Below, piece after piece: positions 18,201 to 27,203 of a DNA stretch of 64,000 nucleotides. Within the stretch, counting starts at the first letter, position 1; each line of letters opens with the position of its first letter. The stretch is from Carboxylicivirga sp. M1479 (GTDB lineage Bacteria; Bacteroidota; Bacteroidia; Bacteroidales; Marinilabiliaceae): the NCBI RefSeq assembly GCF_007097485.1, contig NZ_VKDE01000007.1, positions 57,402-121,401 of the forward strand, in the 5' to 3' direction. Both the position numbers and the translations under genes were made by a program. The notes beneath the pieces were generated by a model. It was given only the letters and a program-made list of their open reading frames with translations, did not search any database and had not been told where the DNA came from.

Positions 18201-18438
18201 AATACTCTGAGGTATTGGCGGGGTTAACGGCAAAGTCGGAGATACGCCCCGAATAAGCGGCAGGACCAATGTTCCTGAACTTGTACATGTTAAGCATCTC
18301 ACTCGTAAGAGCAAAGGCTTCAGAATCGGAAGAAGATTTCTTTTTGTTTTTTTGAGCAAAGGATTGTAAGCTGAAAGCCATCAGGGCGATGCTTAGTATA
18401 CTTACAACAATCCATGCTTTGCTTTTGGTTTTTGGCAT
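15217..18438 (-). CDS. Large secreted BNR/VPS10-type repeat protein
   Basis: A 1073-residue exported protein. The signal peptide (about 1-28) ends at SLQSFAQ. Residues ~50-730 form two beta-propeller-like blocks of Asp-box/BNR repeats, seen as repeated S/T-x-D-x-G-x-T/S-W motifs such as KTTDGGKSFTNMG, KTTDGGQSWERM, RSNDMGESWEK, KSTDKGKTWTSI and TSIDGGEKWVQI. This resembles sortilin/VPS10-like glycosyl-hydrolase-fold proteins common in Bacteroidota. The last ~340 residues include a beta domain and a long coiled-coil segment (SDLNAQVSAARAKIKEMNTR), ending in SGSRWW. Catalytic activity is not demonstrable; an extracellular binding role is equally likely. It is a single-gene unit on the minus strand. 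Confidence 0.82.
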   Translation of the reverse strand: MPKTKSKAWIVVSILSIALMAFSLQSFAQKNKKKSSSDSEAFALTSEMLNMYKFRNIGPAAYSGRISDFAVNPANTSEYYVAVASGGLWKTTNHGTTFEPIFDDQPVFSIGCLAMDPNNANVVWVGTGENNTQRNLAYGDGVYKTTDGGKSFTNMGLKTSSQIGKIMIDPRNSNVVYVASQGQAWGPGGERGLYKTTDGGQSWERMLEIGEYTGISDLEMDPRNPDILYAASHQRERRVWSKINGGPESAIYKSVDAGACWTKLKKGLPGGDVGRIGLALSPANPDIIYAVIELPGNKGGVYRSNDMGESWEKRSDKVSGSPQYYNELYAAPYDPDMIILMDTRAARSLDGGRTWENIEGKNKHVDNHAIWMNPEDPNHYIMGCDGGIYETYDAAKTWQFASNLPITQYYHVRTDNEYPFYNVYGGAQDNGSWFGPSQTHRQNIVNADWTYAIGGDGYLSIPDPKNPDIHYCESQYCGIRRYDRTTGNSISIQPQPTIDEEYRWNWNTPYLLSHFDNKTLYIGGNYVLKSTDMGGTWEKISADLTRQIDQNSLPMMGKIWPPEAVAKNMSTSKFGNIFALTESPLKQGMLYAGTDDGLIWITEDDGANWTKYDTFTGVPDMTFVNYITPSMHNENVVYACFDGRKNSSDFTPYLIKSTDKGKTWTSIASNLPSGTVYCIQEDHVNPDLLFIGTEWGVWTSIDGGEKWVQIKNGLPTIQVKELTIQQRENDLVVATFGRGFYVLDNYSALRTLSEEISEKEAHLFEVNDALLYFPSSNLRYQGEVHFRTPNPEPETKFEYYIKTGYKSLKDKRKEAQKEAKKSGGTFKYATDEELLAEEQEVKPQLIFTIYDANDNIMRKLSSELKKGYNTLSWDLAYLTKRGPKVPPGAYKVAIDKNMAGTFTRLVDKQAFNVVSIPNALGTANYNANFEFLKEVSDLNAQVSAARAKIKEMNTRLKNLKTILAKTPVEANVLVNKVDELQKEIDAITKVIIGGFGAKNSVNSRIRFAMYTTSYAHVDVTGAQKEQYAMALQAYQEQEATLDALFKTKVPALEGEVEEAGGVLYNTSSGSRWW

Positions 18439-18540
18439 GTGTTTGTATTTAGATTATAATCTATTGAGATACTACTAAGTAAGAGCAAAAAAAGGACAAT
18501 ATGAAACGAGCCATGATAATAGCACGGCAATCCACCGCTC

Positions 18541-18681
18541 GGCGAAGTTTGCAACTTCGTCGAACTATTCCAGTAGTCTGCGACTACTATACTGTAATAA
18601 GTGGTAAAATTAATGGTTCAATATATAACATTGCCAACAAGCCGGCATAATTCCTTGCACTAGAATATAGATAAACTTCAG
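18541..18681. repeat. Dispersed repeat R1, copy 1
   Basis: About 140 bp starting with a GCGAAGTTT/AACTTCGTC palindrome and running through AGTAGTCTGCGACTACT to CTAGAATATAGAT. It is almost identical to 41661-41802. No coding potential is seen; likely a non-autonomous mobile remnant. Confidence 0.85.
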
Positions 18682-18707
18682 GTGCCTGTACTATTTTTGA
18701 ACGTACC

Positions 18708-18834
18708 GGATCATAGGATTTTTCTGTGGATTAATAATAATTTGTAACGAAAGGAAGCAATGAAATACCCTGTTTTGGAGATGGTTTTCCTTTCTTTTGC
18801 ATCGCTCAAAAGAAACAAAACGCTAGTCCCATTG
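18708..18834. repeat. Dispersed repeat R2, copy 1
   Basis: About 125 bp from GGATCATAGGAT to ACGCTAGTCCCATTG, near-identical to 30814-30938. No open frame explains it. Confidence 0.85.
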
Positions 18835-18960
18835 TACAGTCAAACTATGGTTTATTCAGTACCTGATATTGATATGTTTGGTTTTTTTTATCATCTCAAT
18901 TGAAAATTATATAGTTTTGTACAGAGCCTAATAAACAACGAGGGTATCTTGGAACAAAAG

Positions 18961-19467
18961 ATGATCTTTTCAGAAGCAACGTTTAAGTATTTATTTGATA
19001 AGTACTACGTGCCCCTGCGTTCATATGCGAGCCGCTTTATTTATGACGACGCTGAAAATAAAGATGTAGTTCAGGATGTATTTACTGCCTTTTGGAAGGG
19101 GAGTAAGGATTTTGCCAATGAAAAGGCTGTTAAGACCTATCTGTTTTACTCTGTTCGTAATGCCTGCCTAAATAAATTGCGCAAGGAAAAACCCACCAGC
19201 ATAGATTATGAATCAATCGATCTTCCTTCTGTTGAAGAGGGTATTATTGAAGAAGATGTACTAAAGCGGATTCGACTCGCCTTAAGTAATCTTACCAATC
19301 AAGAAAGAGAAGTGATGTTACGTTCGATGAATGGTATATCCAACCTGGAAATAGCTGAAGATATTGAGGTGTCTGTTAATACCATTAAAACAGTTAAAAA
19401 GCGTGCCTACCAAAAGTTACGCGAACAATTGAAAGGTATAGAATGGGTATTGGTATTGTTTAGTTGA
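18961..19467 (+). CDS. FecI-like ECF sigma factor (locus B)
   Basis: An ECF sigma factor of 168 residues. Region 2 starts FKYLFDKYYVPLRSYASRF and includes DVVQDVFTAFWKG. Region 4 is LSNLTNQEREVMLRSMNGIS followed by the HTH IAEDIEVSVNTIKTVKKRAY. The frame can also start at a TTG (18949), but the ATG at 18961 matches sibling lengths. It lies 125 bp before FecR B on the same strand and would direct that locus. The C-terminus is hydrophobic (WVLVLFS), as in the other two sigma factors here. Confidence 0.9.
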   Translation: MIFSEATFKYLFDKYYVPLRSYASRFIYDDAENKDVVQDVFTAFWKGSKDFANEKAVKTYLFYSVRNACLNKLRKEKPTSIDYESIDLPSVEEGIIEEDVLKRIRLALSNLTNQEREVMLRSMNGISNLEIAEDIEVSVNTIKTVKKRAYQKLREQLKGIEWVLVLFS

Positions 19468-19541
19468 TAGTGGATAATCCATAGTTCGCAGTCCTTGCTT
19501 CGGACTAAAAACCCCTACTTTCTATTTTTTTTCTTCTTTTC

Positions 19542-19568
19542 TGTCACCCACATTTACGTATCTTGTGT
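19542..19568 (+). promoter_or_regulatory. Candidate ECF-sigma promoter upstream of FecR B
   Basis: TGTCACC (19542-19548) behind a T-rich run, 16 nt, then GTGT (19565-19568), 24 bp before the chosen FecR ATG. The spacing is identical to the FecR A and FecR C sites. Confidence 0.6.
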
Positions 19569-19592
19569 TTAAACCGACAAAACACAAGCAAA

Positions 19593-20756
19593 ATGAGTAT
19601 TGGTACGGATAAAATAACGCAAATAATAGGGGATTACATCGAAGGAACAATTTCTAGTGAGGATAAAAAGTTACTGGATTCTTGGTTGACTGATTCCGCT
19701 AACCAGCGTTTTTTTGAGCGACTAACATCCAAGCACTACCTACTATCAAAAGATAAGCAGCATCAGGTTTTTAATTCAGATAAAGATGCAGCATGGCAAG
19801 CAACCCAGCAAAGTATTAAGTCAAGCAAGAAAGTAAAGTTATGGATGCAATATGCAGCAGCCGTACTGGTGCCATTGGTATTATTTTTTGCAGTATACCA
19901 ATTGAGTGAAGTAGGGCAGCAACGATCAGATGTAGCAAGCTATACAATAGAGCCAGGTGAACAACGAGCTATTTTAATTTTAAGTGATGGTAGTCAAATA
20001 GAAGTGTCAGCAGCTGATACGCTGATTACTCAAAGCCAATCAGGAGTTGTGATTGATTTGGATTCTGCGGCTGTTAATTACAATGACTTAAATAACAAAG
20101 AGAGTGATGGGATACATTACAATACCTTAAACACCACAAGGGGGATGGAGTATAGCATAACTTTGGAAGATGGGACTAAGGTGTGGTTAAATGCCTCGTC
20201 CAGTTTAAAATATCCAGAGCGATTTGTGGGAACTAACAGAGAAGTTTATGCCGATGGAGAAGTTTACTTTGAAGTAGCTAAGGATAGGAATCGACCCTTT
20301 TTTGTGCATTTCAACAACAAGAAAATACGTGTGCTAGGTACACAATTTAACGTGCGTTCATACAAAGAAGAGAACAATGACTATGTAACTTTAGCTGAAG
20401 GAAGTATTCAATTAGAAAGTAAGCAGGCAAACGTTATTATGGAGCCCAATAAACAAGCTGTTGTTAACAAAAAATCTGGTCAACTCGAGTTGCAAACGGT
20501 GAATGCAATGGTTTATGGTGCTTGGCGTAAGGGTAATTTTGTGTATGATAAGGCCCGTTTAGAAACCATTATTAACGATGTGGCACGCTGGTATCAGCTA
20601 AATGTGTTTTATCAAAATCATTCGGTAAAGGAAAAGCGACTATCCTTATACACCCCACGCCAAGGCTCTATTAAGGACTTGCTTGAAATATTGGAAGCAA
20701 CCGATGATATAAGCTTTGAGATAAATGATGATAATTTAATAGTTAGATCAAAATAG
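19593..20756 (+). CDS. FecR-family anti-sigma factor (locus B)
   Basis: A membrane anti-sigma factor of 387 residues. It has a cytoplasmic N-terminal helical domain, one membrane segment at about 82-104 (YAAAVLVPLVLFFAVYQ), a FecR domain with MEYSITLEDGTKVWLNASSS near 184, and a C-terminal DUF4974-type domain (RLETIINDVARWYQLNVFY). The frame is open from 19563, but the ATG at 19593 gives the usual N-terminus and lies downstream of the ECF promoter motif, so it is preferred. It would couple SusC B's STN domain to sigma B. Confidence 0.9.
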   Translation: MSIGTDKITQIIGDYIEGTISSEDKKLLDSWLTDSANQRFFERLTSKHYLLSKDKQHQVFNSDKDAAWQATQQSIKSSKKVKLWMQYAAAVLVPLVLFFAVYQLSEVGQQRSDVASYTIEPGEQRAILILSDGSQIEVSAADTLITQSQSGVVIDLDSAAVNYNDLNNKESDGIHYNTLNTTRGMEYSITLEDGTKVWLNASSSLKYPERFVGTNREVYADGEVYFEVAKDRNRPFFVHFNNKKIRVLGTQFNVRSYKEENNDYVTLAEGSIQLESKQANVIMEPNKQAVVNKKSGQLELQTVNAMVYGAWRKGNFVYDKARLETIINDVARWYQLNVFYQNHSVKEKRLSLYTPRQGSIKDLLEILEATDDISFEINDDNLIVRSK

Positions 20757-20765
20757 AAAACAAAA

Positions 20766-20796
20766 AAGCAGAGAATATTGGAAGTATCCTCTGCTT
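20766..20796 (+). promoter_or_regulatory. FecR-SusC intergenic hairpin (locus B)
   Basis: AAGCAGAG and CTCTGCTT form an 8-bp stem ten bases after the FecR stop, without a T-run. It is positionally equivalent to hairpins at 3167 and 32973, with unrelated stem sequence. Confidence 0.55.
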
Positions 20797-20847
20797 AAAC
20801 TAAAGCTGATTCGTTGTCAGCAATAATCTATAAATCGTTACAAAATT

Positions 20848-23800
20848 ATGAAGAAAAATCGAGAACCTATCTTTCTCCATGCGAGGGGGATTAAAAAGAT
20901 GTACAGAGTTATGAAATTATCTGCCGTACTATTACTGTTTTGTTTGATTCAGGTTTCAGCAACAGTGTATTCGCAAAGCGGTACAATAACTGTTAAGGAA
21001 ACTTCTATCTCCTTGTCTGATTTATTATGGAAGATTCAGAGCAAGACGGATTTTATTTTTGCTTTTAGTGCCGATAAAGTAGAGCCCTATTCTGAATTAT
21101 CTGTTGATGAAGAGGGTAGTGTGGAAGAGGTACTAGACGCTATTTTAAAAGATACTAAGCTCGATTATGAGATTAAAAATGGCGTGTATGTTATTACTTA
21201 TAAGAAGATTGAAGCAGTAGAACAACAACCCGAAAAAAAGATTCTTATCAAGGGTACTGTGCTTGATGAAATAGGTGAGCCGCTGCCCTTTGCTGCCGTC
21301 TGCTTTAAAGGCACTACTACTGGTTGTGTGTCTGCTGTTGACGGCACTTATGAGTTGGAAGCACCTGACGAAGAAGGATTAGTACTAGAAGTATCAAGCC
21401 TTGGTTTTGTTACACAAGAAATACCGGTTAATGGAAGAACAAGCATCGATATTATAATGGTATCGGATATGATGGGGCTTGATGAAGTGGTTGTTACCGG
21501 TTATCAAACCATTTCAAAAGAAAGAGCAACAGGTTCGTTTGAAAAAGTTGACTCAGAAGCATTAGAAATTCGTGCTACACAAAACATCATGGATAAACTG
21601 GAAGGTCAAACCGCTGGTGTATTGTTTGATGCTGATGGAAACATCACTATAAGGGGAGCTTCATCGATGAATGCGTCAACAGATCCTTTAATCGTTGTTG
21701 ATGGTTTTCCGTTAGAAGGAAGTTTAGAAAGCATCAACCCTAATGATGTAGCTAATATGACCATATTAAAAGATGCGGCAGCTGCTTCAATATGGGGCGC
21801 ACGTGCATCTAATGGTGTTATTGTAATCGAAACTAAAAGAGGACAAAATACGGGTAAAATCAATGTTGATTTCTCTTCGACATTATCAATCACTCAAGAG
21901 CCTGATCTATATAGTTTAAACCGTGCTTCTACAGCATCCTTTATTGAGATGGAAGAGCACTTTGCAAATAACAAATGGAAAGAACTTGCATCTCCTTGGG
22001 CCATTAGTAAACCTGCATACAACGAAGGACTTGAAACTTTTCTAAAGTATAATGATGGTCAGATGACAGAAGCTGAAAAGGATGCAGTCATTAATCGCTT
22101 AAGAGGAATTGATGCTCGTAATGAATATGCTGATCTATTCTTAAGAAATGCTGTTCGTCAGCAATATCATTTGGGTATTAATGGAGCTACAGAAAAAAGT
22201 AACTTCTACGCCTCATTAAGCTACGATGATGATCAATCGTACATGAAAGGCGGTAATAACGATCGTATAGTTTCTAACCTCAGAATTCAAACTAAATTAT
22301 CTGATCGCATCAGCTTTAATGCAGCCATGTATGCTACCATTCGTAACAGCGAAAGTAATGGTGCTGGTGGAATCGGAGACTTAGCAACATATCAGCAGAT
22401 TTTAGATGAAGATGGTAACTATATTCCACAACCATGGACTTATTCTCAGGAAGGTAAAGACGCTCATGCTGCAGTTAATAATGTGCCTTACGACTGGACC
22501 TATAATATGTATCAGGAGTTTGAGAATAAGAATAACGCAACGAAAAATATAGATTTACGCCTGCAAGCCGGCTTAAATATCAATATCCTTAAAGGATTAG
22601 ATTTTGAAGGTCGTTACCAATATGAATGGGGCAATGCCAAAGGACAGAATATCTACAATGAAGATACTTACCGTGTTCGTAACCAGGTTAATATGTACGC
22701 TTATCCGGAAGTTGATCCATGGACAGGGAAAACAACGATGATGTATCCTGTGCCAACAGGGGAAGTGAGGGCTGATATCAATGCCTATTCTAAATCGTTT
22801 ACCACCAGAGGACAATTGAACTTCAACAGGGATTTTAATGACGGAAAGCACCGATTATATGCCATTGCTGGTATTGAATTACGCCAAACAGAGTATGAAA
22901 GCAATAACATGGAGAAATGGGGTTACGATCCGGTTAGTCTGCAGTACAAGCGCATGAACTATGATATCGAATATAATCGTGCTTTCAGTTATTGGCCTTC
23001 TAAATTATCGGATGCAACTTCATTTGCATTTGAAAAGGACAGGTATGCTTCCTACTATGCTAACGGTGGTTACACCCTTGATGAAAAATACACCGTAACG
23101 GGTAGTATTCGTTTAGATGACTCTAACTTATTTGGAAGTAGCAAAGAGTACCGAAGTGTGCCATTATGGTCGATTGGTGCCAATTGGCAATTGCACAAAG
23201 AATCGTTTATGAACCTTGATTTTCTTAATCGCTTAACATTTAGAGCGACCTATGGTACAGGTGGTAACATTGACAGAACAACAAGCCCTCACTTAATAGC
23301 CAAAATATGGACAGACTGGCAAACTCAGCATCAGTTTGCATACATCGAAAATCCTAAAAATCCTGACCTACGTTGGGAGAAAACGGCAACTACCAATATT
23401 GGTTTAGATTATGCTATGTTTAAAAATCGTGTGTCTGGTTCTATCGAGTATTATAATCGACAAAGTGTTGATTTATTGGGTAATGTATCTATAAACTCTA
23501 TTTATGGCTTTGATAGTGCTAAAATGAATTTTGCCGAGATGTCGAATAAAGGGGTGGACATGACCTTAAACGTGGGCATTTTAAGAAATACCGTTCAATG
23601 GAATGCCATTACCAACTTCTCATATAATAAAAACAATGTGGAAAAAGTAGAACTGGCCGATGAAAGTGTCAGTGGAGCCATTAACTACTGGGGCGTTAGC
23701 TCAGCAAGAGAAGGTAAACCACTTCATCATATCTACTCGTATCAATGGGCCGGATTATCTGAAGAAGGTTTACCACAGGTATATAACCAAAATGGTGATA

Positions 23801-24369
23801 TTATCGACCATAATACACCGGTTGAAGAGGTTGAAGGATTAAATTATGAAGGAACAACTGTACCAAGGTATTATGGTAGTTTCCAAAATGTTGTACGATA
23901 TAAGGGTTTGCAGTTAAGTATGCTTATTACCTATAAGTTTGGTCATAAGTTTAGAGTGCCAACGGTAAGCTATAGCGATTTGAAATATGATTTCACATTA
24001 AATGCTGTACACAGTGATTTAGAAGAACGTTGGAGACAAACCGGAGATGAAAACTCAACCGATGTGCCTGTTTTACCGGAAGACCCAAATGTTGTAGCCG
24101 GGAATTGGCGTGCTTACACTCTATATGGCAGCCATAATGTGGCGAATGCAGGTCACATCCGTTTTAACGATGTTGTATTGTCGTATGACTTACCCCGATC
24201 GTGGTTTAATTCAATGGCAATACGGTCTCTTACTCTTGGTGCTCAGGTAAGAAACCTGGGAGTTATCACTTTCAATGATGAAGATATTGATCCGGAGAAT
24301 GTAATTGGTGTTTCAGGTAACGGAAAGATAATGCCAGAATACACATTCAGCTTGAAAGCCAGATTTTAA
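20848..24369 (+). CDS. SusC/RagA-family TonB-linked receptor with STN domain (locus B)
   Basis: A 1173-residue outer-membrane transporter. It has an N-terminal basic/hydrophobic export signal (about 20-44, ending ATVYSQSG), an STN domain at about 45-115, a carboxypeptidase-regulatory-like domain from about 130 (GTVLDEIGEPLPFAAVCFKG), a plug from about 215 with VVVTGYQTISKERATGSF and KDAAAASIWGARASNGVIV, then the barrel ending FSLKARF. It is clearly more distant from the A and C receptors than those are from each other, although the start of its plug is almost identical to theirs in DNA. SusD B follows after about 50 bp. It likely imports a substrate in concert with SusD B; identity unknown. 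Confidence 0.94.
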   Translation: MKKNREPIFLHARGIKKMYRVMKLSAVLLLFCLIQVSATVYSQSGTITVKETSISLSDLLWKIQSKTDFIFAFSADKVEPYSELSVDEEGSVEEVLDAILKDTKLDYEIKNGVYVITYKKIEAVEQQPEKKILIKGTVLDEIGEPLPFAAVCFKGTTTGCVSAVDGTYELEAPDEEGLVLEVSSLGFVTQEIPVNGRTSIDIIMVSDMMGLDEVVVTGYQTISKERATGSFEKVDSEALEIRATQNIMDKLEGQTAGVLFDADGNITIRGASSMNASTDPLIVVDGFPLEGSLESINPNDVANMTILKDAAAASIWGARASNGVIVIETKRGQNTGKINVDFSSTLSITQEPDLYSLNRASTASFIEMEEHFANNKWKELASPWAISKPAYNEGLETFLKYNDGQMTEAEKDAVINRLRGIDARNEYADLFLRNAVRQQYHLGINGATEKSNFYASLSYDDDQSYMKGGNNDRIVSNLRIQTKLSDRISFNAAMYATIRNSESNGAGGIGDLATYQQILDEDGNYIPQPWTYSQEGKDAHAAVNNVPYDWTYNMYQEFENKNNATKNIDLRLQAGLNINILKGLDFEGRYQYEWGNAKGQNIYNEDTYRVRNQVNMYAYPEVDPWTGKTTMMYPVPTGEVRADINAYSKSFTTRGQLNFNRDFNDGKHRLYAIAGIELRQTEYESNNMEKWGYDPVSLQYKRMNYDIEYNRAFSYWPSKLSDATSFAFEKDRYASYYANGGYTLDEKYTVTGSIRLDDSNLFGSSKEYRSVPLWSIGANWQLHKESFMNLDFLNRLTFRATYGTGGNIDRTTSPHLIAKIWTDWQTQHQFAYIENPKNPDLRWEKTATTNIGLDYAMFKNRVSGSIEYYNRQSVDLLGNVSINSIYGFDSAKMNFAEMSNKGVDMTLNVGILRNTVQWNAITNFSYNKNNVEKVELADESVSGAINYWGVSSAREGKPLHHIYSYQWAGLSEEGLPQVYNQNGDIIDHNTPVEEVEGLNYEGTTVPRYYGSFQNVVRYKGLQLSMLITYKFGHKFRVPTVSYSDLKYDFTLNAVHSDLEERWRQTGDENSTDVPVLPEDPNVVAGNWRAYTLYGSHNVANAGHIRFNDVVLSYDLPRSWFNSMAIRSLTLGAQVRNLGVITFNDEDIDPENVIGVSGNGKIMPEYTFSLKARF

Positions 24370-24422
24370 TAGTTAATGATCAGGATATGGTGTTTAACAT
24401 TATTCCTTTAAAAATTAGAAAG

Positions 24423-25793
24423 ATGAAGCAAATTATATATTTATTCGTTCTGGCCATAATTGCCACTTCGTGCGACGATTGGATGGACATTCAGCCAAAA
24501 GGAAAAGTTATTCCTTCAAAAGCTGAAGACTATCGACTTTTATTGGATGCAACCCAAGATATTGGAGAATCTGCCATTACGGTAACAGGTGATTTAGACT
24601 TGTGGGTAACAGATGATATTGATTTAAGAGATGATTTTATTGGTGCGAGCTACAGTGAATACCAATCAAAAGCATTTATGTATGAAGATCATTTTTATCT
24701 GGAATCAGAAGAAGATGAAGGCATGCAAAAAATGTATGCGGTGAATTACATTTGTAATGCCGTTATTAGTGAAGTGCTGGAAGCTGATGGAGATGAGGCA
24801 GAGAAGCAGAAATTATATGCCGAAGCGAAAGTGCACAGAGCTTTTACTTTCCTTAAACTGGTTAACATGTATGCGAAGCAATATGAACCGGCTACGGCAG
24901 CAACAGATTTAGGAGTACCAATGCACCTTGAACCACTATTAGAAGGCAGTTTAAAAAGAGGCACTGTTAATGATGTTTATGATTTAATTATTAATGATGT
25001 CACTGAGGTGTATGACTATTTACCAGAGACACCAGAACAACTGTGGCAACCATCTCAGTCATCGGCAAGTGCATTGTTGGCAAGAACATACTTAATAATG
25101 GGCGACTTTAACAATGCGCTTAAGTATGCTGATATGTCACTTGATAAGAAATCTTATTTGACCGATTACAATACATTACCAGGACATAGCTGGTATCCTA
25201 CGCTACTCGATTTTGGACCAAGGTACCTGAATGAAGAGCAGTTATTAAGAAAGAAACCAACTAGTGATTACAGAATGATTTATCCAAGCCAGGAATTTAT
25301 GGATTTGTTTGACCAAACGAATGATTTGCGTTTCACTGGCAAAATAACTTTTGAATGGTCGCTACCTGGCACAGGACTGGTTTATTACTACGGTTATAAC
25401 TCAGGTAGTCCTTATGGATTAACAGTTCCGGAAATGTTGTTGACACGTGCTGAGTGTTATGCCCGCACAGGAGAACATGCTTTGGCAATGGACGATATTA
25501 ACTTATTGCGTCAGAACAGAATTGCAACTGCTGCTTATGTGCCATTAACAGCTGCCAGTGCTGATGAAGCGTTATCAATTGTTAAGGATGAGCGTCGAAG
25601 AGAATTAGCTTTTATGGGACACCGTTATACCGATATTCGTCGTTATAATGCTTATGACAATGCCAATATCTCAATTGTGCATACGGTTAATGGTGATACT
25701 TATGCACTAGCGCCTGGTGATAACAAGTGGGCTTTACCATTTGCACGTAAGTACATAGGTAAAAACCCTGAAATAGAGCAGAATCCTCGCTAG
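24423..25793 (+). CDS. SusD/RagB-family outer-membrane lipoprotein (locus B)
   Basis: A surface lipoprotein of 456 residues. The ATG at 24423 gives a proper lipoprotein signal (MKQIIYLFVLAIIATSC), whereas the upstream ATG at 24387 would bury it; hence this start. SusD features are DDWMDIQPKGKVIP after the Cys, TPR-like helices (AEAKVHRAFTFLKLVNMYA), VPEMLLTRAECYARTGEHAL, and VKDERRRELAFMGHRYTDIR near the C-terminus. It is only distantly similar to the A and C SusD proteins, which suggests a different ligand. Confidence 0.92.
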   Translation: MKQIIYLFVLAIIATSCDDWMDIQPKGKVIPSKAEDYRLLLDATQDIGESAITVTGDLDLWVTDDIDLRDDFIGASYSEYQSKAFMYEDHFYLESEEDEGMQKMYAVNYICNAVISEVLEADGDEAEKQKLYAEAKVHRAFTFLKLVNMYAKQYEPATAATDLGVPMHLEPLLEGSLKRGTVNDVYDLIINDVTEVYDYLPETPEQLWQPSQSSASALLARTYLIMGDFNNALKYADMSLDKKSYLTDYNTLPGHSWYPTLLDFGPRYLNEEQLLRKKPTSDYRMIYPSQEFMDLFDQTNDLRFTGKITFEWSLPGTGLVYYYGYNSGSPYGLTVPEMLLTRAECYARTGEHALAMDDINLLRQNRIATAAYVPLTAASADEALSIVKDERRRELAFMGHRYTDIRRYNAYDNANISIVHTVNGDTYALAPGDNKWALPFARKYIGKNPEIEQNPR

Positions 25794-26033
25794 ACTCTAA
25801 AATTAATTTAAAAATATTTCTAAAAGGTTCTTATATAAAGAATAAGCACCAGGTGCATCATTCTTCCCTTTATTCTTGAGGATAAGGGGAAGTACCGCAC
25901 CAAAGGTGTGGGGATGGGGATTAGAACCATTAACCAATAATCTTTATAAAAGCTTTTCAGACATACTATTGCCTAACCTTTGGTCCAGGTTTGGACATTT
26001 TTACTCTACTTACAAATTACTAAAACTACCGCT

Positions 26034-27089
26034 ATGAATTACTTAAAAGGTATAGCACTTATGGTGCTGGCCGTGTTGAGCGCTTGCACTCCAACTCCCG
26101 ATAAATGCATTATAAAAGGGCATGTTGAAGCCAAAGAAGGCAAAGTATTGGTTTATCCTTATCAGGAAGTTCAATCTCAAGAAGAAGCTGAGAAACTGAT
26201 GTATAAGGCTGATATAATTGATGGTCAGTTTACCATTGAATTAGATTCTGTTATTGCTTGTCGAACATTGTATGTACAAGCCGAAAACCGTGTACAACCT
26301 TGTGAGTTTATTTCTGAACCTGGTTATATTAAGCTAATTGAAAAAGAAGGAGAATGGACGGTTCAAGAAACACCATTGAACCAAGAATTTAAAGAGTTGC
26401 AAACTGCTCTTAACCAAAAGGCATATGATGCACTACGTTATAAAAAAGAACTAAGCAACGAGGAGAAAAGCATTAAAAAGCAATACAACACTATTTTGTG
26501 GGAACTACTTGCCAAAAATCCAAGAAGTATACCATTAAGCTATTTATTTCAGCAACAATACTGGGGTGCCGACCTGGCAATGCTTAACAAAATTATTGAT
26601 GGCTTTTCTGACGAAATCCACGATACCTACTACCTCAACTACCTGATTAATCGCCGCGATAATGAAGCACGTTCGGCCATTGGTAATCGGGCTCCGCAGT
26701 TCAGCATCCAATCTTTGCATAACAAGGAAGTGTCGTTAGCTACATTAAAAGGAAAATATGTGCTTATCGATTTTTGGGCATCATGGTGCGGGCCTTGTCG
26801 TAAAGAAATTCCCAATCTAAAAAATATTTATAAGGCCTTTCATAATCAGGAGTTGCAGATAATCAGCATTTCAACTGATGGCGATAAAGAGGCGTGGTTA
26901 AAGGCTGTAGAAGAGGAAAATATGCCATGGGTACAAGTGCACGATACCAAGAAGATATCAGGTAGCTATAATGTTACTGGAATACCTCATATTGTATTAA
27001 TATCTCCCGAAGGCATTATACTGGATAAAAATATGCATGGCGATGGTATTTGGGAAGCATTAGAAAAAGAGGGGTTTATTAAAGAGTAG
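26034..27089 (+). CDS. TlpA/ResA-like thioredoxin lipoprotein (locus B)
   Basis: An envelope thiol-disulfide reductase of about 351 residues. The chosen ATG (26034) yields a lipoprotein signal ending VLSAC; the frame is open from 25980. The N-terminal region (about 20-130) is DUF4369-like, a helical linker follows, and the TlpA domain starts near 222. The active site WASWCGPC has cysteines at about 252 and 255; the cis-Pro loop is GIPHIVLI. It is 240 bp downstream of SusD B, in a gap that holds a GC-rich palindromic stretch (about 25870-25925) resembling mobile-repeat debris. Confidence 0.88.
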   Translation: MNYLKGIALMVLAVLSACTPTPDKCIIKGHVEAKEGKVLVYPYQEVQSQEEAEKLMYKADIIDGQFTIELDSVIACRTLYVQAENRVQPCEFISEPGYIKLIEKEGEWTVQETPLNQEFKELQTALNQKAYDALRYKKELSNEEKSIKKQYNTILWELLAKNPRSIPLSYLFQQQYWGADLAMLNKIIDGFSDEIHDTYYLNYLINRRDNEARSAIGNRAPQFSIQSLHNKEVSLATLKGKYVLIDFWASWCGPCRKEIPNLKNIYKAFHNQELQIISISTDGDKEAWLKAVEEENMPWVQVHDTKKISGSYNVTGIPHIVLISPEGIILDKNMHGDGIWEALEKEGFIKE

Positions 27090-27203
27090 TGATTCCCCTG
27101 ATTGTAAACCAACATGATTTCAGTCTCCCTAAATTATTACTAAGGAAGGTGATACAGCCAGCAGCTAGATTAAAATATTCTAATCACTTAATAATAACAT
27201 ATA

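Larger units (their letters stand above)
18439..18948. other. Repeat-bearing intergenic region before locus B
   Basis: No gene is seen. It holds two dispersed repeats (18541-18681, 18708-18834) that each recur elsewhere in the window. A TAGTTTTG at 18912-18919 matches the Bacteroidota -7 box upstream of the sigma gene, without a well-spaced -33 TTTG. Confidence 0.65.

Noticed and set aside
25860-25930. Third copy of the CAGGGAA MITE
   Set aside because: There is a vague similarity (GGGGAAGTACCGC...GTGGGGATGGGG), but no matching terminal inverted repeats or internal hairpins.
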